A program made the translations under genes and the position numbers. This document shows, in pieces, positions 20,820 through 32,634 of a stretch of 64,000 nucleotides of DNA. The notes beneath the pieces are model-generated. The model saw nothing but the letters and a program-made list of their open reading frames with translations. It was not told where the DNA came from and did not search any database. Source of the stretch: Catonia carolina (taxonomy: Eukaryota > Arthropoda > Insecta > Hemiptera > Achilidae); assembly GCA_035578175.1 (NCBI GenBank), contig JAQMRL010000016.1, positions 3,597,501 through 3,661,500 of the forward strand. Reading direction: 5' to 3'. How positions within the stretch are numbered: position 1 is the first letter of the stretch; each line of letters begins with the position of its first letter.

Positions 20820-21149
20820 ATCTTACTTTATTTCTGCCAACCACCTTGGAAAATTTTTCACGAGTTAATTATAGAAATTATTTGTTTAGTTACTCGATTG
20901 TCCGATATTCTAAGTAAATGGTCAGAGAAAGAAATTCGTTTCTTCCGCATGTGAACAGTAATTTACTCGATTTAATGGTAGAGTTCAGAATTAGACATTA
21001 AGATCCAGTTATCGTTGAGTTTCCGTTTTTTGTTTATGCAAGTCGTAAGGATTATTCTTTCTGTCTTAAGAATTTCTCTCATTCTCGTTTTAGTTTTTAA
21101 ATTAGAAATAATTTCGCGACAGTAAGTGGCTTCGGGCTGTATACTGAAA

Positions 21150-21306
21150 TAGGAGATAACTGTGACTAGTGTCTCCTGTTGTTAAATGGTTCAGTCATAT
21201 AATTGGGTGACCATCTGATAAGAGAGAGAGAGAACTATTTAATTGTAGCCCTGCAACTAACAGATCGAGTACAAATAATTTACCACTCCACCTGCCCGTT
21301 ATGGGC
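21150..21306 (-). mobile_element. Family R fragment, tandem with the next copy
   Basis: Minus strand, 5' half of the family (GGAGATAACTGTGACTAG to CCACCTGCCCGTTATGGGC). It abuts the tail of the next R copy directly, a head-to-tail pair. Confidence 0.7.
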
Positions 21307-21702
21307 AATTTTGTTTAGATCATCAGCCTGTAGGCTGGTTTGAACCTGTAGAGGTTTTACCAAGTAAAACGAGGAGTCAGGTGATTTACCATTGCCACAA
21401 CTCACTGAGTGAAAAAATACGCTTATCAGCATACTAGGCCCTCTGAAAACCACATATTTTCCACTTTACAAATGACACCTTCACTTCATTCACCACAGGG
21501 TCTACCTGTATAATGAAATTCATTACTTTCAGAGGAGATAACTCTGATTAATGTCTTTTACACCTCTACCTCTTCTGTTCTTAAATGATTCACTCATTTA
21601 ATTGGCTGACCAGTGATAAGAAACAGAACTATTTATTTTAGCCATGCAACGGACAGATTGAGTGTACATAATTTAACACTCCACCTGTCTGTTATGGGCA
21701 AT
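21307..21702 (-). mobile_element. Family R retroposon, full length
   Basis: Minus strand, TTGTTTAGATCATCAGCC to CCACCTGTCTGTTATGGGC. The (TTG)n tail is reduced. Confidence 0.82.
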
Positions 21703-22249
21703 ATTACTAAAGATATAATTTCGAAAATTACTAATAGTTGTTGAAGAGCGAAAAATTTGAATAAATCCGTGTATGAGAATACTGAAGTGTTTCTCACTCG
21801 ATGTAAATACAAAAAATATAAAATAGAAAAAAGAAACAAATATAATTACCGAATATAGGCCTATATATTTTGTAATTACGCCTCGTATGTAACGTCTAAT
21901 AAGATTACCTTGAAAAATTTTCAAGTACAATTTTATTTTTGTTAATAAGTAAGCTAGGTCGTTGAGAATTACTAGACTATTGAAATGAACAGTGGTACTT
22001 CAATTTGCAAGTGTGCCTGTTTAAGTACTCGGAAATTTCTACAATGTATAACTTATATCAATTTTTTTAAGTAAGTACTTAAAATTTATTATAACAAACT
22101 AGATAATCAAATTTTTTTAAACAGTGTAATTATTGTTTTGCAATCAGTTATTTTATACAATCTGTAATTAAAAACTTTAAGCAAAGATGAGAAAAAGCTC
22201 CGAGTACTTAGAACGAATTCTTAGAACGAAAATTTAAACCACATTCGGT
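21703..22249. other. Unannotated AT-rich stretch
   Basis: No family recognised. AT-rich frames here are not convincing. Confidence 0.35.
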
Positions 22250-22426
22250 AAACTGTTTCAGACAAGAGTTAATTGCGAACAAAAGATAAAACTAAACTTG
22301 ATTGAATTGTGCATTAATATCTTGAAATATGAAGTTGTTGATGCTAAAGATGACTGAATGATGGTGATGATAATGATGACGATTATGAGATGACGATGAT
22401 TAGTAGTGCAATTAGAATAAAAAAAC

Positions 22427-22943
22427 CCATCGGGTTGGTCTAGAGGTAAAGTCGTGGTCAAAATCAGCTGTTTAACAGCTGATTTTCGGAGATGAAGGTT
22501 CCTGGTTCAAATCAAAGGTTCACTGGCCGGCCCGTGGTGTAGTGGTCAGCGCAACTGGCTACTATGCCGGGGTCCCGGGCTCGATTCCCGGTTAGGTCTG
22601 GCATTTTTTCATCGGTAAATCACCACATATCATTCATTACCTACGCACAAGCCCAAGGCTTATGTAGGCATCATCATTCAATAAAAAAAATTAAAAAAAA
22701 AATCCTAGTAAAGATAGTTACTTTTATACGAATTTGAATACTAGATAGTGGTTGTGGGTGTACTTTGATGGTTGGGGTTTAATTAACCATACTCTCTCAG
22801 GAATGGTCGACCTGAGTCTGTACAAGATTACACCTCATTTACACGTCATACATATCATCCTCATCTGATTGGGTCATGAAGTTGCTTATTGTTCTGAATT
22901 GAAATTGATTGCAACGTACACAAATTAGGGATTACAAAAAAAA
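22427..22943 (+). mobile_element. SINE-B split by SINE-C, in a jockey fragment
   Basis: SINE-B head CATCGGGTTGGTCTAGAGG and perfect palindrome, interrupted after box B (CTGGTTCAAAT) and resumed at TCCTAGTAAAGATAG. Flanks ATTAGAATAAAA (22411) and ATTAGAAAAAAA (22944) look like its target duplication. Confidence 0.85.
22514..22703 (+). mobile_element. SINE-C nested in SINE-B
   Basis: GGCCGGCCCGTGGTGTAGTG (box A), GGGCTCGATTCCCGG (box B), GTCTGGCATTTTTTCATCG, then GCCCAAGGCTTATGTAGGCA, ATCATTCAATAAA and an A-rich tail. Confidence 0.88.
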
Positions 22944-23079
22944 ATTAGAAAAAAAGATGACATGAATAACAAAATCGTAAAGGTAAGTGAAATGTTTTAA
23001 AACGTTTCAGTCTTTTGAGTATTTTGGCTGTTGTCAAGGAGATTAATTGCTAAAGGATTTTGATGCTCTTCTAATTTTT

Positions 23080-24072
23080 ACTTTCTCTTGCCTATATAAA
23101 TATATAGGAAGGAAAGTATTATTTTCTTGTCGATTTTAACAAATACACTATTCACCGAATTTACACGTTTTCAGACCCCCTCAACCCACACAAACATGTT
23201 TTTAGCGATTGGTCTGTGTGTATGTGTGTGTATGAACAGAATATCTCAAGAACGGAACATCGTACGAACTTGAAACTTAAGTTACATACCACTACTGGAC
23301 TGGACAAGAACATTGTCATCAAAATCGGTCAACAGGAAGTAGTAGTTTATTCGTACCATTTTACACTTTTTTGCGATTTTCTCAAAAACTGGTCCTACGA
23401 TTTTTTTAAAAATCGCCTGGTTCACTCACTTTTTTATGCTCTATCAGATAGGGTAGGCGCCATGTTTGCTGAAATTCTTAGTGAGGCTGTTTTCAGGTAT
23501 AAAAAATTGTTTTTTTAAGATTACGGCTTTAATATGCATTTTAGCGCAAAAATTTAAATAATAAAAGTTGTAGAGAATTTAAAATCCTATAACTTGTATT
23601 TCAAACATTTTTTGTATAACGCTTAGTTTAGCGGTAATTAGCGATTTTCTGTTTTTTTCTCACGAAAACGTGTGAAAATCGATTTTTTTAAGATTTCGGC
23701 CTTAGTACGCATTTTATGACAAAAGTGTATAGTCTATAATCGAATTTATAGAAAATTAAAATATCTACAACTTTTATTTAGAAAATTTTTCTCTACAGAG
23801 CCTAGTTTAGTGTGAAAGAGTGATTTCCCATATTTTTAAGCCACACTGAGGTCTATTTTCATTTTAAGTTTTTCACTCATAATTAAAATTAGGTTTTGTT
23901 TATTGAGGTTAATTTTTTGTTTATTTCTAATGTTTTATTATTACTAATGTTAGGTTATATTTGTCATTATTGCATTGGCAAGAGAAAGTTGTGTGAGTGT
24001 TTCACATCAAATTTTTTCCATATTTTGCATTAGCATGAGAAAGTCGTGTGAGTGTTTAACAGAATATTTTTG
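23080..24072 (+). mobile_element. ACT-family element with duplicated 3' end
   Basis: Starts ACTTTCTCTTGCC; the TG tract is very short (GTGTGTATGTGTGTG). It reaches its 3' end at about 24016 and is followed at 24020-24072 by a second, diverged 3' end (TTTGCATTAGCATGAGAAAG, TGTGTGAGTGTTTAAC). This is a partial tandem of the terminus, compare 35477-35902. Confidence 0.8.
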
Positions 24073-24585
24073 TCCAACGATTCATATCTTAATAACTCAT
24101 CAATTATGCCTACTATAAAAACCACCATGGAATAAATTGATTTGTGAATTAATGCGTTTTTTTTTGTATAAATTATTTCAGATTGTCAAGTTATCACTGA
24201 ATGGGTGAATCAAGTTGGATTAATAAAGAAATCTGATTGGTTATGAAATTGTGTTGGTGTCATTTCATGTGCTGGTCGACAGAAAGTGTAAGTAGGTCAA
24301 ATTTGTTTTCGTTTTATTTTGTCGGATTAAAATTTAAATTTCAAATTAATTTTTTGTGGATTACTTTGGATTTCAAATGTCTCGGTGTTGTAACACACAC
24401 TTTAATATTGCTACAATACATTTAGCTTCGTTTATTTTATTTTTATTTATTTATTTACTAGTAACCTACCCCGTCAAGCTGCCCTTCACGGCGAACTAGA
24501 TTAAAGCTTACTAAACTTCTCATACAACCTTACACGTTGAAATCTAATCATAATTTTTTTTAAATTAGTTAAATACATTGTCGCC

Positions 24586-24694
24586 CATAACAGACAGGTG
24601 ACGTGTCAAATTATTTACACTCAATCTGTTTGTTGCAGGGCTAAAATAAATAGTTCTGTTTCTTATCACAAAGTCAGCCAATTAAATGACTGAA
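24586..24694 (+). mobile_element. Family R 5' fragment
   Basis: CCCATAACAGACAGGTGACG to CAATTAAATGACTGAA, cut off by the ACT element; the rest of R does not reappear after it. Confidence 0.75.
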
Positions 24695-24699
24695 TTTTT

Positions 24700-25670
24700 A
24701 CTTTCTCTTGCCTATATGAATATATAGGAAGGAAAGTATTGTTTTCATGTCGATTTTAAGAAATCCACTCTTCACTGGATCTACACGTTTTCACACCCCC
24801 TGAACCCAAAAAAACATGTTTTTTTAGCGATTGGTCTTTGTGTGTGTGTGTGCGTGCGTGTGTGCGTGTGTGTGTGTGTGTGTGTAGGTACAGAATATCT
24901 CAAGAACGGAACGTCGTGCGAACTTGAAACGTGAAACATAAGTTACATACCACTATCGGACCCGATACGAACATTTTCATCAAAATCGGTCAACCGGAAG
25001 TAGTAATTTATTCGAGTCATTTTTCACTTTTTTGCAATTTTCTCAAATACTGGTCTTACGATTTTTTTAAAAATCGCCTCATTTACTAAATTTTTTATGC
25101 TCTACAAGATAGGGTAGGCGCTATGTTTGCTGAAATTCTTCGTAAGGGTATTTTCACGTAAAAAAATTATTTTTTAAGATTATGGCTTTAATATGCATTC
25201 TAGCGCAAAGATTTACATAACAAAATTTGTAGAGAATTTAAAATCCTATAACTTTTATATGAAACGGTTTTTTGTATAACGCTTAGTTTAGCGGTAAATA
25301 ATTAGCGATTTTCTGTTTTTTTCTCACGAAAACGTGTGAAAAATCGATTTTTTTAAGATTTCGACCTTAGTATGCATTTTACGACAAAAGTATAATCGAA
25401 TTTATAAAAAATGAAAAGATCTACAACCTTCATTTGAAGCATTTTTCTCTACAGAGCCTAGTTTTGCGTGAAAGAGTGATTTTTCGTATTTTTAAAGCAA
25501 ACTGAGATCGATTTTCGTTTTGCGTCTTTCATATATGATTAAAATTAGGTTATGTTTATTGAGGTTAGTTTTTTGTTTATTTCTAATGTTTTATTACTAA
25601 TGTTACGTTATATTGTTAATTATTTGCATTGGCAAGAGAAAGTTGTCTAAGTGTTTCACACCAGATTTTA
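24700..25670 (+). mobile_element. ACT-family element, full length
   Basis: ACTTTCTCTTGCC to GGCAAGAGAAAGT and the terminal hairpin. The microsatellite is TG/CG mixed (24836-24884). Flanked by T-runs. Confidence 0.85.
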
Positions 25671-25793
25671 AATTTTTCCTAAAGTTTGGTTTTTTGACTT
25701 ATGGGCTTTTTAAAATGACCGATTCAATTACTGTAGAAGAATTCTTTTATTAAGGGCAGAAGTTGGACATTTGTTGTCGATAAGATGACTTAA

Positions 25794-26102
25794 CCCACCG
25801 GGTTGGTCTAGAGGTAAAGTCGTCGCCAAAATCAGCTGTTTAACAGCTTATTTTCGGAGACGAAGGTTCCTGGTTCAAATCCTAGTAAAGGTAGTTACTT
25901 TTATACGGATTTGAATGCTAGACAGTGGCTGCCGTTGTACTTTGATGGTTGAGGTTTAATTAACCATACTCTCTCACTCTGTAGAATACTACACCTCATT
26001 TACACGTCATACACATCATCCTCATCTCATTGGGTCATGGGGTTTCTTATTGTTCTGAATTGAACAGATTGCAACGGACACATACATATTAGGAATTTTA
26101 AA
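25794..26102 (+). mobile_element. SINE-B copy, full length
   Basis: CCCACCGGGTTGGTCTAGAG, palindrome with one mismatch, box B GGTTCAAATCC. A deletion of about 25 bp after ACTCTCTCA removes the GGAATGGTCGACCTGAGTC part. Confidence 0.9.
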
Positions 26103-26126
26103 AAAAATTAAAAAAAAAAATTAAAA

Positions 26127-26657
26127 AAACGCTTTTATTTAACAATTACTTAAAAAAATTAACTAAAAATAAAAAAATAAAAACAATTTACAAAAAAATC
26201 ACAGAAAAAAAAATTACAAAAAAATTAAAAAAAAAATTAAAAAATTTTTTTTTAAGAAACGCTATTATTCAACAATTAATCAGAAAAAAATGAACTAAAA
26301 ATAAAAAAATTTACAAAAAAGAAATCACAGACATTACAGTTAAAAATAAAAGCGTGGCGCATTAATAGGCCTATATATAATATTTTACAATAAATATTAT
26401 ATATATTAATGCGCCACGCTTTTATTTTTAACTGTAATGTCTGTGATTTCTTTTTTTTGTACATTTTTTTATTTATTTCTTTTTAGTTCATTTTTTTTTG
26501 ATTAATTGTTAAATAATAGCGTTTCTTAAAAATTTTTTTTTTTAATTATTTTTTTTTTAAATTTTTTTGTAATTTTTTTTCTGTGATTTTTTTGTAAGTT
26601 TTTTTATTTTTTTATTTTTAGTTAATTTTTTTAAGTAATTGTTAAATAAAAGCGTTT
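26127..26657. repeat. Large AT-rich palindrome, ~530 bp
   Basis: Centre near 26385. The arms contain AAAAATAAAAGCGTGGCGCA and its complement immediately around the centre, then AAATCACAGACATTACAGTT and its complement, then AGTTCATTTTTTTT-type text, then AGCGTTTCTTAAAAA and further A/T-run blocks. Inner arms are nearly perfect. It would form a very stable hairpin. Confidence 0.8.
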
Positions 26658-26689
26658 TTTAAATTTTTTTTAAAATTAAAAAATTTTTT

Positions 26690-26997
26690 TTTACAAACGC
26701 CTCCACAGCGTATTGTCATCGCAGATAAACAAGTGTGCAAAGTTTGATTCATATTGATACGGTAGAAGTATTAAAATTTTAAGTTGCAAGATTTGATGGA
26801 TCCAAGAGTAAGTTAAATTAAAAGCGTTATAAAATTTTAAAATTTTAAAATTTTTTTTTACAAACACCTCCACAGCGTATTGTCATCGAAGATAAACAAG
26901 TGTGCAAAGTTTGATTCATATTGATACGGTAGAAGTATTAAAATTTTAAGTTGCTAAGATTTGAGTTGCTTCCAAGAGTAAGTTAAATAAAAGCGTT
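26690..26997. repeat. Two-unit direct repeat, ~167-bp period
   Basis: ACAAACGCCTCCACAGCGTA at 26692 and ACAAACACCTCCACAGCGTA at 26860 start two copies sharing ATAAACAAGTGTGCAAAGTT, GATACGGTAGAAGTATTAAA and CCAAGAGTAAGTTAAA. It adjoins the palindrome and shares its AAAGCGTT motif, so both probably belong to one element. Confidence 0.8.
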
Positions 26998-27545
26998 TAA
27001 AAAAAAAGATGACAAACTTTATTGACACCCTGTATAGCTTATTGATATTTTCTTGGCTATTTAAATTGTAAATTGTAGTAAACAAAATGAATTTAATAGA
27101 TTCAGAATAGAAATAATCATGAAGCAGTTTTTTTTCTATAATCTTTAGCCTTTTAAAATTCTCGTTTTTTTCTCATAAAATGTAAATGTTTTTTTTCTCA
27201 TTGTGTGGCCATTTAAAGGTCTCCCGAAGAATATTGAAAATGTGTGAAAGATCCCCACCCGTCAACCTCCCCCCCACTACAGACACACTAAAAAACAACT
27301 TCATAAACCACTTTGGAATGGACTTCATTTACATCATAGGGTGTTCAAAATAATTTTACATTTTTTTATTTACAAGTTGCTACATTAAAATCTGTTCACA
27401 TAAAATAAAACAATCAGGAATTTTAATAAAAATGTTAATTAACATGATTACAATTTCATAACTTAATAAAATTAAAATTAGTAATAATTACCATTTGAAT
27501 GGGTCAACGGAAAAACGTTGCAAGTAACAAAACAAATTTTAAAAA
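26998..27545. other. Unannotated AT-rich stretch
   Basis: No gene or known family seen. Confidence 0.35.
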
Positions 27546-28393
<848 letters not shown>

Positions 28394-28664
28394 AAAAAGT
28401 GAAAGATACCATCTGATTCTTAGCTGTATAGCGAATTTTCACTGTGTGACGATTTTGTTTCAAGGATTTCTGAGATTTTAGTTACAATTCACTATTATGA
28501 TCAAATAGAGGATTCATAGAACGTATTCCACTGAAACCTCACTTTTGTAAAGTTTGTCAGTTGCAACGTTTTTCTGTTGAGCCATTCATTTGAGAAATAC
28601 ACACCAGTGTGGTCACACAGTTGACACAGTGTTATGGCCATAATAGTTTTTTTTCCTTTTTTTT
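28394..28664. other. Unannotated stretch
   Basis: No family recognised between the ACT element and SINE-C; it ends in T-rich sequence. Confidence 0.35.
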
Positions 28665-28828
28665 ATTTTTTATTTTTTTGTTACTGAGTGATGATGCCTG
28701 CATAAGCCTTGGGCTTGTGCCTAGGTAATGATATGTGGTGATTTACAGATGAAAAAATGCCAGACCTGACTGGGAATCGAACCCGGGACCCGGCATAGTA
28801 GCCAGTTGCGCTGACCGCTACACCACGG
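28665..28828 (-). mobile_element. SINE-C copy
   Basis: Minus strand: GCCTGCATAAGCCTTGGGCT, AATGCCAGACCTGACTGGGA, box B complement GAATCGAACCC, box A complement CGCTACACCACGG. The head's GGGCCGGCC is missing at the right edge. Confidence 0.85.
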
Positions 28829-28927
28829 TAAAAGTGTATTAGTTTATTAAGTGATATACCTAATAAGTAAAATAAAATATTGCTGTCGCAATTCCTCCAA
28901 AATATAATTGAATTTTTTGTCATTCCT

Positions 28928-29243
28928 AGTTTGTGTACGTTGCAATCTATTGAATTGAGAACAATAAGCAACCCCATGACCCAATGAGATGAGGATGATG
29001 TGTATGACGTGTAAATGAGACTGTGTAGTCTTGTACAGACTCAGGTTGACCATTCCTGAGAGAGTATATGGTTAATTGAACTCCAACCATCAAAGTACAC
29101 CGGTAGCCACTGTCTAGTATTCAAATCCCTATAAAAGTAACTACCTTTACTAGGATTTGAACCAGGAACCTTCGTCTCCGAAAATCAGCTGTTGAACAGC
29201 TGACTCGCGGCGACGACTTTACCTCCAAACCAACCCGGTGGGT
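28928..29243 (-). mobile_element. SINE-B in segment F
   Basis: Minus strand, TTTGTGTACGTTGCAATCTA to CCAACCCGGTGGG. The palindrome is broken on one side (GCTGACTCGCGGCGACGAC). Confidence 0.88.
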
Positions 29244-29355
29244 TTAGGAAAAAATAGTCACCGTAATTTCTGAAAGGTAACTCATTAAAAAGCATCAATG
29301 CACATGAAGAAGAAAATCCATAATTTTTTGAAGGCGTGCCGTCAGTCTGGGACGC

Positions 29356-29540
29356 TTTTTTTATTTTTTTTGGTTTTAACGTCCGACTGTTATGCAATTA
29401 CTGCTAATGCAGACGGTGAAGGATGAAATGAATTTTTTGAAACGTATGAAAATAGGCCGTGCCTGAATTGGATTCGAACCCAAGAACACATGATGAGAGG
29501 CGAGTACGTTACCAACTACGCCAATGCGGCCGGCATTGGC
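29356..29540 (-). mobile_element. SINE-A in segment F, 11-bp target duplication
   Basis: Minus strand, T-run then GGTTTTAACGTCCGACTG to CCAATGCGGCCGGC. Flanks GTCTGGGACGC (29345-29355) and GTCTGAGACAC (29541-29551); copy 2 of F has a single GTCTGAGACGC at the same place. Confidence 0.93.
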
Positions 29541-29830
29541 GTCTGAGACACAGGCAGAACGGCGGGAAGACCGATTCCACAGTAACAGGGCGACTAATTT
29601 ATTTTGTTCTTTAGGTAAATAAGACAAATCCGAAAGTTTTTATTATTACTATGCAGACAGGCCAATATTTTGGTGACCAAAGGTTGAAACCAGCTATTCG
29701 GCTGATAACTTAAACAACAACAATAGGTGAAGAGAAAGGATTATAGTTTATGAAGACCAAAAGTGGATCAAAAGTCACACTGTCAACCACATTTTCAGAA
29801 TGTTAGTCCGAACTGAACCTCTAGACCAAC

Positions 29831-30140
29831 CACCGGGTTGGTCTAGAGGTAAAGTCGTTACTAAAATCAGCTGTTTATCAGCTGATTTTCGGAGACGAAG
29901 GTTCCTGGTTCAAATCCCAGTAAAGGTAGTTACTTTTATACGGATTTGAATGCTAGACGGTGGCTACCGGTGTACTTTGATGGTTAGGGTTCAATTAACC
30001 ATACTCTATCAGGAATGGTCGACCTGAGTCTGTACATGACTACACCTCATTTACACGTCATACACATCATCTTCTTGTCGTTGGGTCATGGGGTTGCTTA
30101 TTGTTCTGAATTGAATAGATTACAACGTACACACATAAGA
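29831..30140 (+). mobile_element. SINE-B copy, full length, with inverted head fragment
   Basis: CACCGGGTTGGTCTAGAGG, box B GGTTCAAATCC, tail ACACATAAGAAAT. It is immediately preceded by CCTCTAGACCAACCA, an inverted copy of its own first bases. Confidence 0.9.
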
Positions 30141-30162
30141 AATAAAAAGGAATTAAGTAATA

Positions 30163-30623
30163 ACGGTAAAATGTACTAGTTTATTAAGTGATATACCTAA
30201 TAAGTAAAATAAAATATTGCTGTCGCACTTCCTCCAAAATATAATTATAAAAAAAAAATAGTCACCGTAATTTCTGAAAGGGAATTCATTAAAAACCATC
30301 AATTCACATGAAGAAGAAAATGCATTATTTTTTTGAAGGCGTGCCGTCAGTCTGAGACGCAAGCAGAACGGCGGAAACACCGATTCCATAATAACAGCGC
30401 GACTATTTTATTTTGTTCTTCAGGTAAATAAGATAAATCCAAAAGTTTTTATTATTACTACGCAGACAGGCCAATATTTGGCTGACCAAAGGTTGAAACC
30501 AGTTATTCGGCTTATCATTTAAACAACAACAGCAGGTCAAGAGAAAGGATTATAGTTTATGAAGACCAAAACTGGATCAAAAGTCACACTGTCATCTACA
30601 TTTTCAGAATGTTAGTTCGGTTT
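30163..30623. repeat. Duplicated segment F, copy 2 (empty sites)
   Basis: Uninterrupted version of 28829-29818. It shows where SINE-A and SINE-B entered copy 1. Confidence 0.85.
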
Positions 30624-30639
30624 GCCGTTCGTTTTTTTC

Positions 30640-31352
30640 CAGATGTCTTCTTCTTCTTCAGGTGCCTTCTCCATTACGGAGGTTGGCTATCATCATGGTC
30701 AGTCGTACCTTGTCCACTGCTGCTCTAAAAAGGTCATGCGACGACCAGTTAAACGCTTTTCTCACGTTTCTTAATCAGGATATTCGTCTGCGTCCCACCG
30801 AGCGTTTACCAACGAGTTTCCCTTGAATTATGAGATGCAGAATCTCATATTTAGGCCCCCTCATGATGTGTCCAAGGTATGTCAGTTTTCTTATCTTTAT
30901 GCTCTGCAGGATTTCTAGCTCTTTCCCCATTTTTCTGAGGACCTCCATATTTGTGACCCTGTCCGTCCACGGTATTCGAAGCATTCTCCGGTAGGTCCAC
31001 ATTTCAAACGCTTGTAGACGGGTCTCACATTCTTTGGTGAGTGTCCACGCCTCTACCCCATACAAGAGGATGGGAAAGACGTAGCACTTCAAGAGGCGGG
31101 TCCTGGTTTCGAGGCTCCGGTCGCGGGCCGATAGAAGAGGTCTCATTTTTAGGAATGCTGCCTTGGCCCTTTCAATTCTGATCTTTATTTCTGGCAGGTG
31201 GCTTGCACTACAATTAATTGACTCGGGTTCCCAGATATTTATAGGCTTCCACTTGTTCGATTCTGTCTTGCCCAGCAAAAAGTTGTTCTTGTGAATTGTC
31301 TCGCTTAGTAATGACGATGTATTTTGTCTTCTTAGCGTTTAATGTGAGCCCA
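30640..31352 (-). pseudogene. RTE-like non-LTR reverse transcriptase, C-terminal remnant
   Basis: Minus strand. From the right, one frame reads SYGLTLNAKKTKYIVITKRD then AGQDRIEQVEAYKYLGTRVN, the text just after the polymerase core. After a frameshift near 31250 it continues IKIRIERAKAAFLKMRPLLS, then LLYGVEAWTLTKECETRLQA, YRRMLRIPWTDRVTNMEVLR and LTYLGHIMRGPKY, ending KRSVGRRRIS. This is the C-terminus of the endonuclease-reverse transcriptases widespread in insects, which I associate with RTE-type elements. The endonuclease and YADD core are missing. A longer relative is at 50290-51228. Confidence 0.8.
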
Positions 31353-31721
31353 TACTACATTTTCGGATGTAGAAACATGTTATCGTGTTTTCTTTTCTTA
31401 TCTAGAAGGATTTTTGTAACCGAATAATTTACGCAAATGCATTTACGCAAATGGGATTTGCGTAAGGGAATATTTTTAGGTTTAAAATTTCCTGAATAAT
31501 TAAGTCGATTAAGAAAACGAACAACGGTAGATAACGTCAACCGTAGAACTAAAATAGTTTGTTTTTTAAGTGATAAACAAATTAAATTGACGTATATAAA
31601 TATTAAGGCTGTGTTTTCTTCTCTAATAACCTATTTAATTCAAGGACAAAATATTCCCGATATAAACAATTAGGCGTTTTCTATGGACGTATTTTCTGAG
31701 TTAACGTTTCCGTAAACATTT
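31353..31721. other. Unannotated stretch
   Basis: No repeat family recognised. The 61-codon minus frame at 31355-31540 has no recognisable motif. Confidence 0.35.
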
Positions 31722-32110
31722 TGTATGCCCGTAACAGACAGGTGGAGTGTCAAATTATTTACGCTCAAACTGTTAGTTGCAGAGGTAAAATAAATAGTTC
31801 TGTTTCTTATCACATGGTCAACCAATTAAATGAGTGAATCATTCAAGAACAGAAGAGGCGGTGGTATAAAAGACATTAATCAGAGTTATCTCCTCTGAAA
31901 GTAATGAACTTCACTGTACAGCCAGATCCTGTCGTGAATGAAGGGAAGGTGTCATTTGCAGAGTGGAAAGTTTGTGCATTTCTCAGAGGGCACGGTATGC
32001 TGATAAGCGTACTTTTCCACTCAGTGAGTTGTGGGAGTGGTAAACCATGTGACTCCTCGTTTTACTTAGTAAAACCTCTACACGTTCAAACCAGCCTACA
32101 GGCTGATGAA
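31722..32110 (+). mobile_element. Family R retroposon, full length
   Basis: CCCGTAACAGACAGGTGGAG to AGCCTACAGGCTGATGAAAC. The AAC tail is reduced to ACACAAAC. Confidence 0.82.
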
Positions 32111-32307
32111 ACACAAACATTTTATGAATTCCGATTAGGAATCGAGATCGGTTATTTCTGAGGACATTAAAGTAGTAAAACGGTACACTTAAATAAGTTT
32201 TTATTTTCAGACGATCAGGTTCTGATGTCAGAGTCTGAAGATTATTTACAGTAAGGGGTACTGAGTCTGAGGAAAATATTTCAATAATTTAAGATATTTT
32301 CCCAAAA

Positions 32308-32632
32308 TAGGCAGGTGGAGTGTTAAATTATTTGCACTCGATCTGTTGGTTCCAGGGCTACAAAAAATAGTTTTGTTTCCTATCACATGATCAGCCAATT
32401 ATATGACTGAAGTGTTTAAGAACAGAAGAGGTAGAGATGTAAAATACAATAGTTATAGTTATCTTCTCTCAGAGTAATGAATTTCATAATACAGGTAGTG
32501 TATGTGGTGAATGAAGTGAAGGTGTCATTTGCAGGGTGGAAACTAGATGCTTTTCAGAGGGTTCGGCATGCTGATAAACATAGTTTTCCACTCAGTGAAT
32601 GTTGGCAATGGTGAACCACCTCATTCCTCGTT
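32308..32632 (+). mobile_element. Family R retroposon, 3' truncated
   Basis: GGCAGGTGGAGTGTTAAATT to CACCTCATTCCTCGTTTT, where a non-LTR fragment replaces the 3' end. Confidence 0.8.
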
Positions 32633-32634
32633 TT

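Larger units (their letters stand above)
22250..23078 (-). pseudogene. jockey-type 3' fragment split by SINEs
   Basis: 22250-22420 matches the 3' UTR of the element at the start of the window (GATGATAATGATGACGATTA, TGAGATGACGATGATTAG). 22960-23078 matches its last codons in complement (AACAAAATC, CGTTTCAGTC, TTTTGATGCTCTTCTAATTT). Between them sit SINE-B and SINE-C. The fragment is cut at 23079 by an ACT element. Confidence 0.6.
28829..29818. repeat. Duplicated segment F, copy 1, with SINE insertions
   Basis: Pieces 28829-28917, 29244-29355 and 29541-29818 together match 30163-30623. Shared text: TAAGTGATATACCTAATAAG, CTGTCGCAATTCCTCCAAAA, GTCACCGTAATTTCTGAAAG, GAAGGCGTGCCGTCAGTCTG, AACGGCGGGAAGACCGATTC. 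SINE-B and SINE-A interrupt it; copy 2 is the empty site. Its end (GGTTGAAACCAGCTATTCGG then AACAACAACAA) resembles a family R-type tail, so F may be a retroposon. Confidence 0.8.

Noticed and set aside
26127..26657. The palindrome as a microRNA precursor
   Set aside because: Arms are far longer than a microRNA hairpin and dominated by A/T runs; a transposon-type hairpin is more likely.
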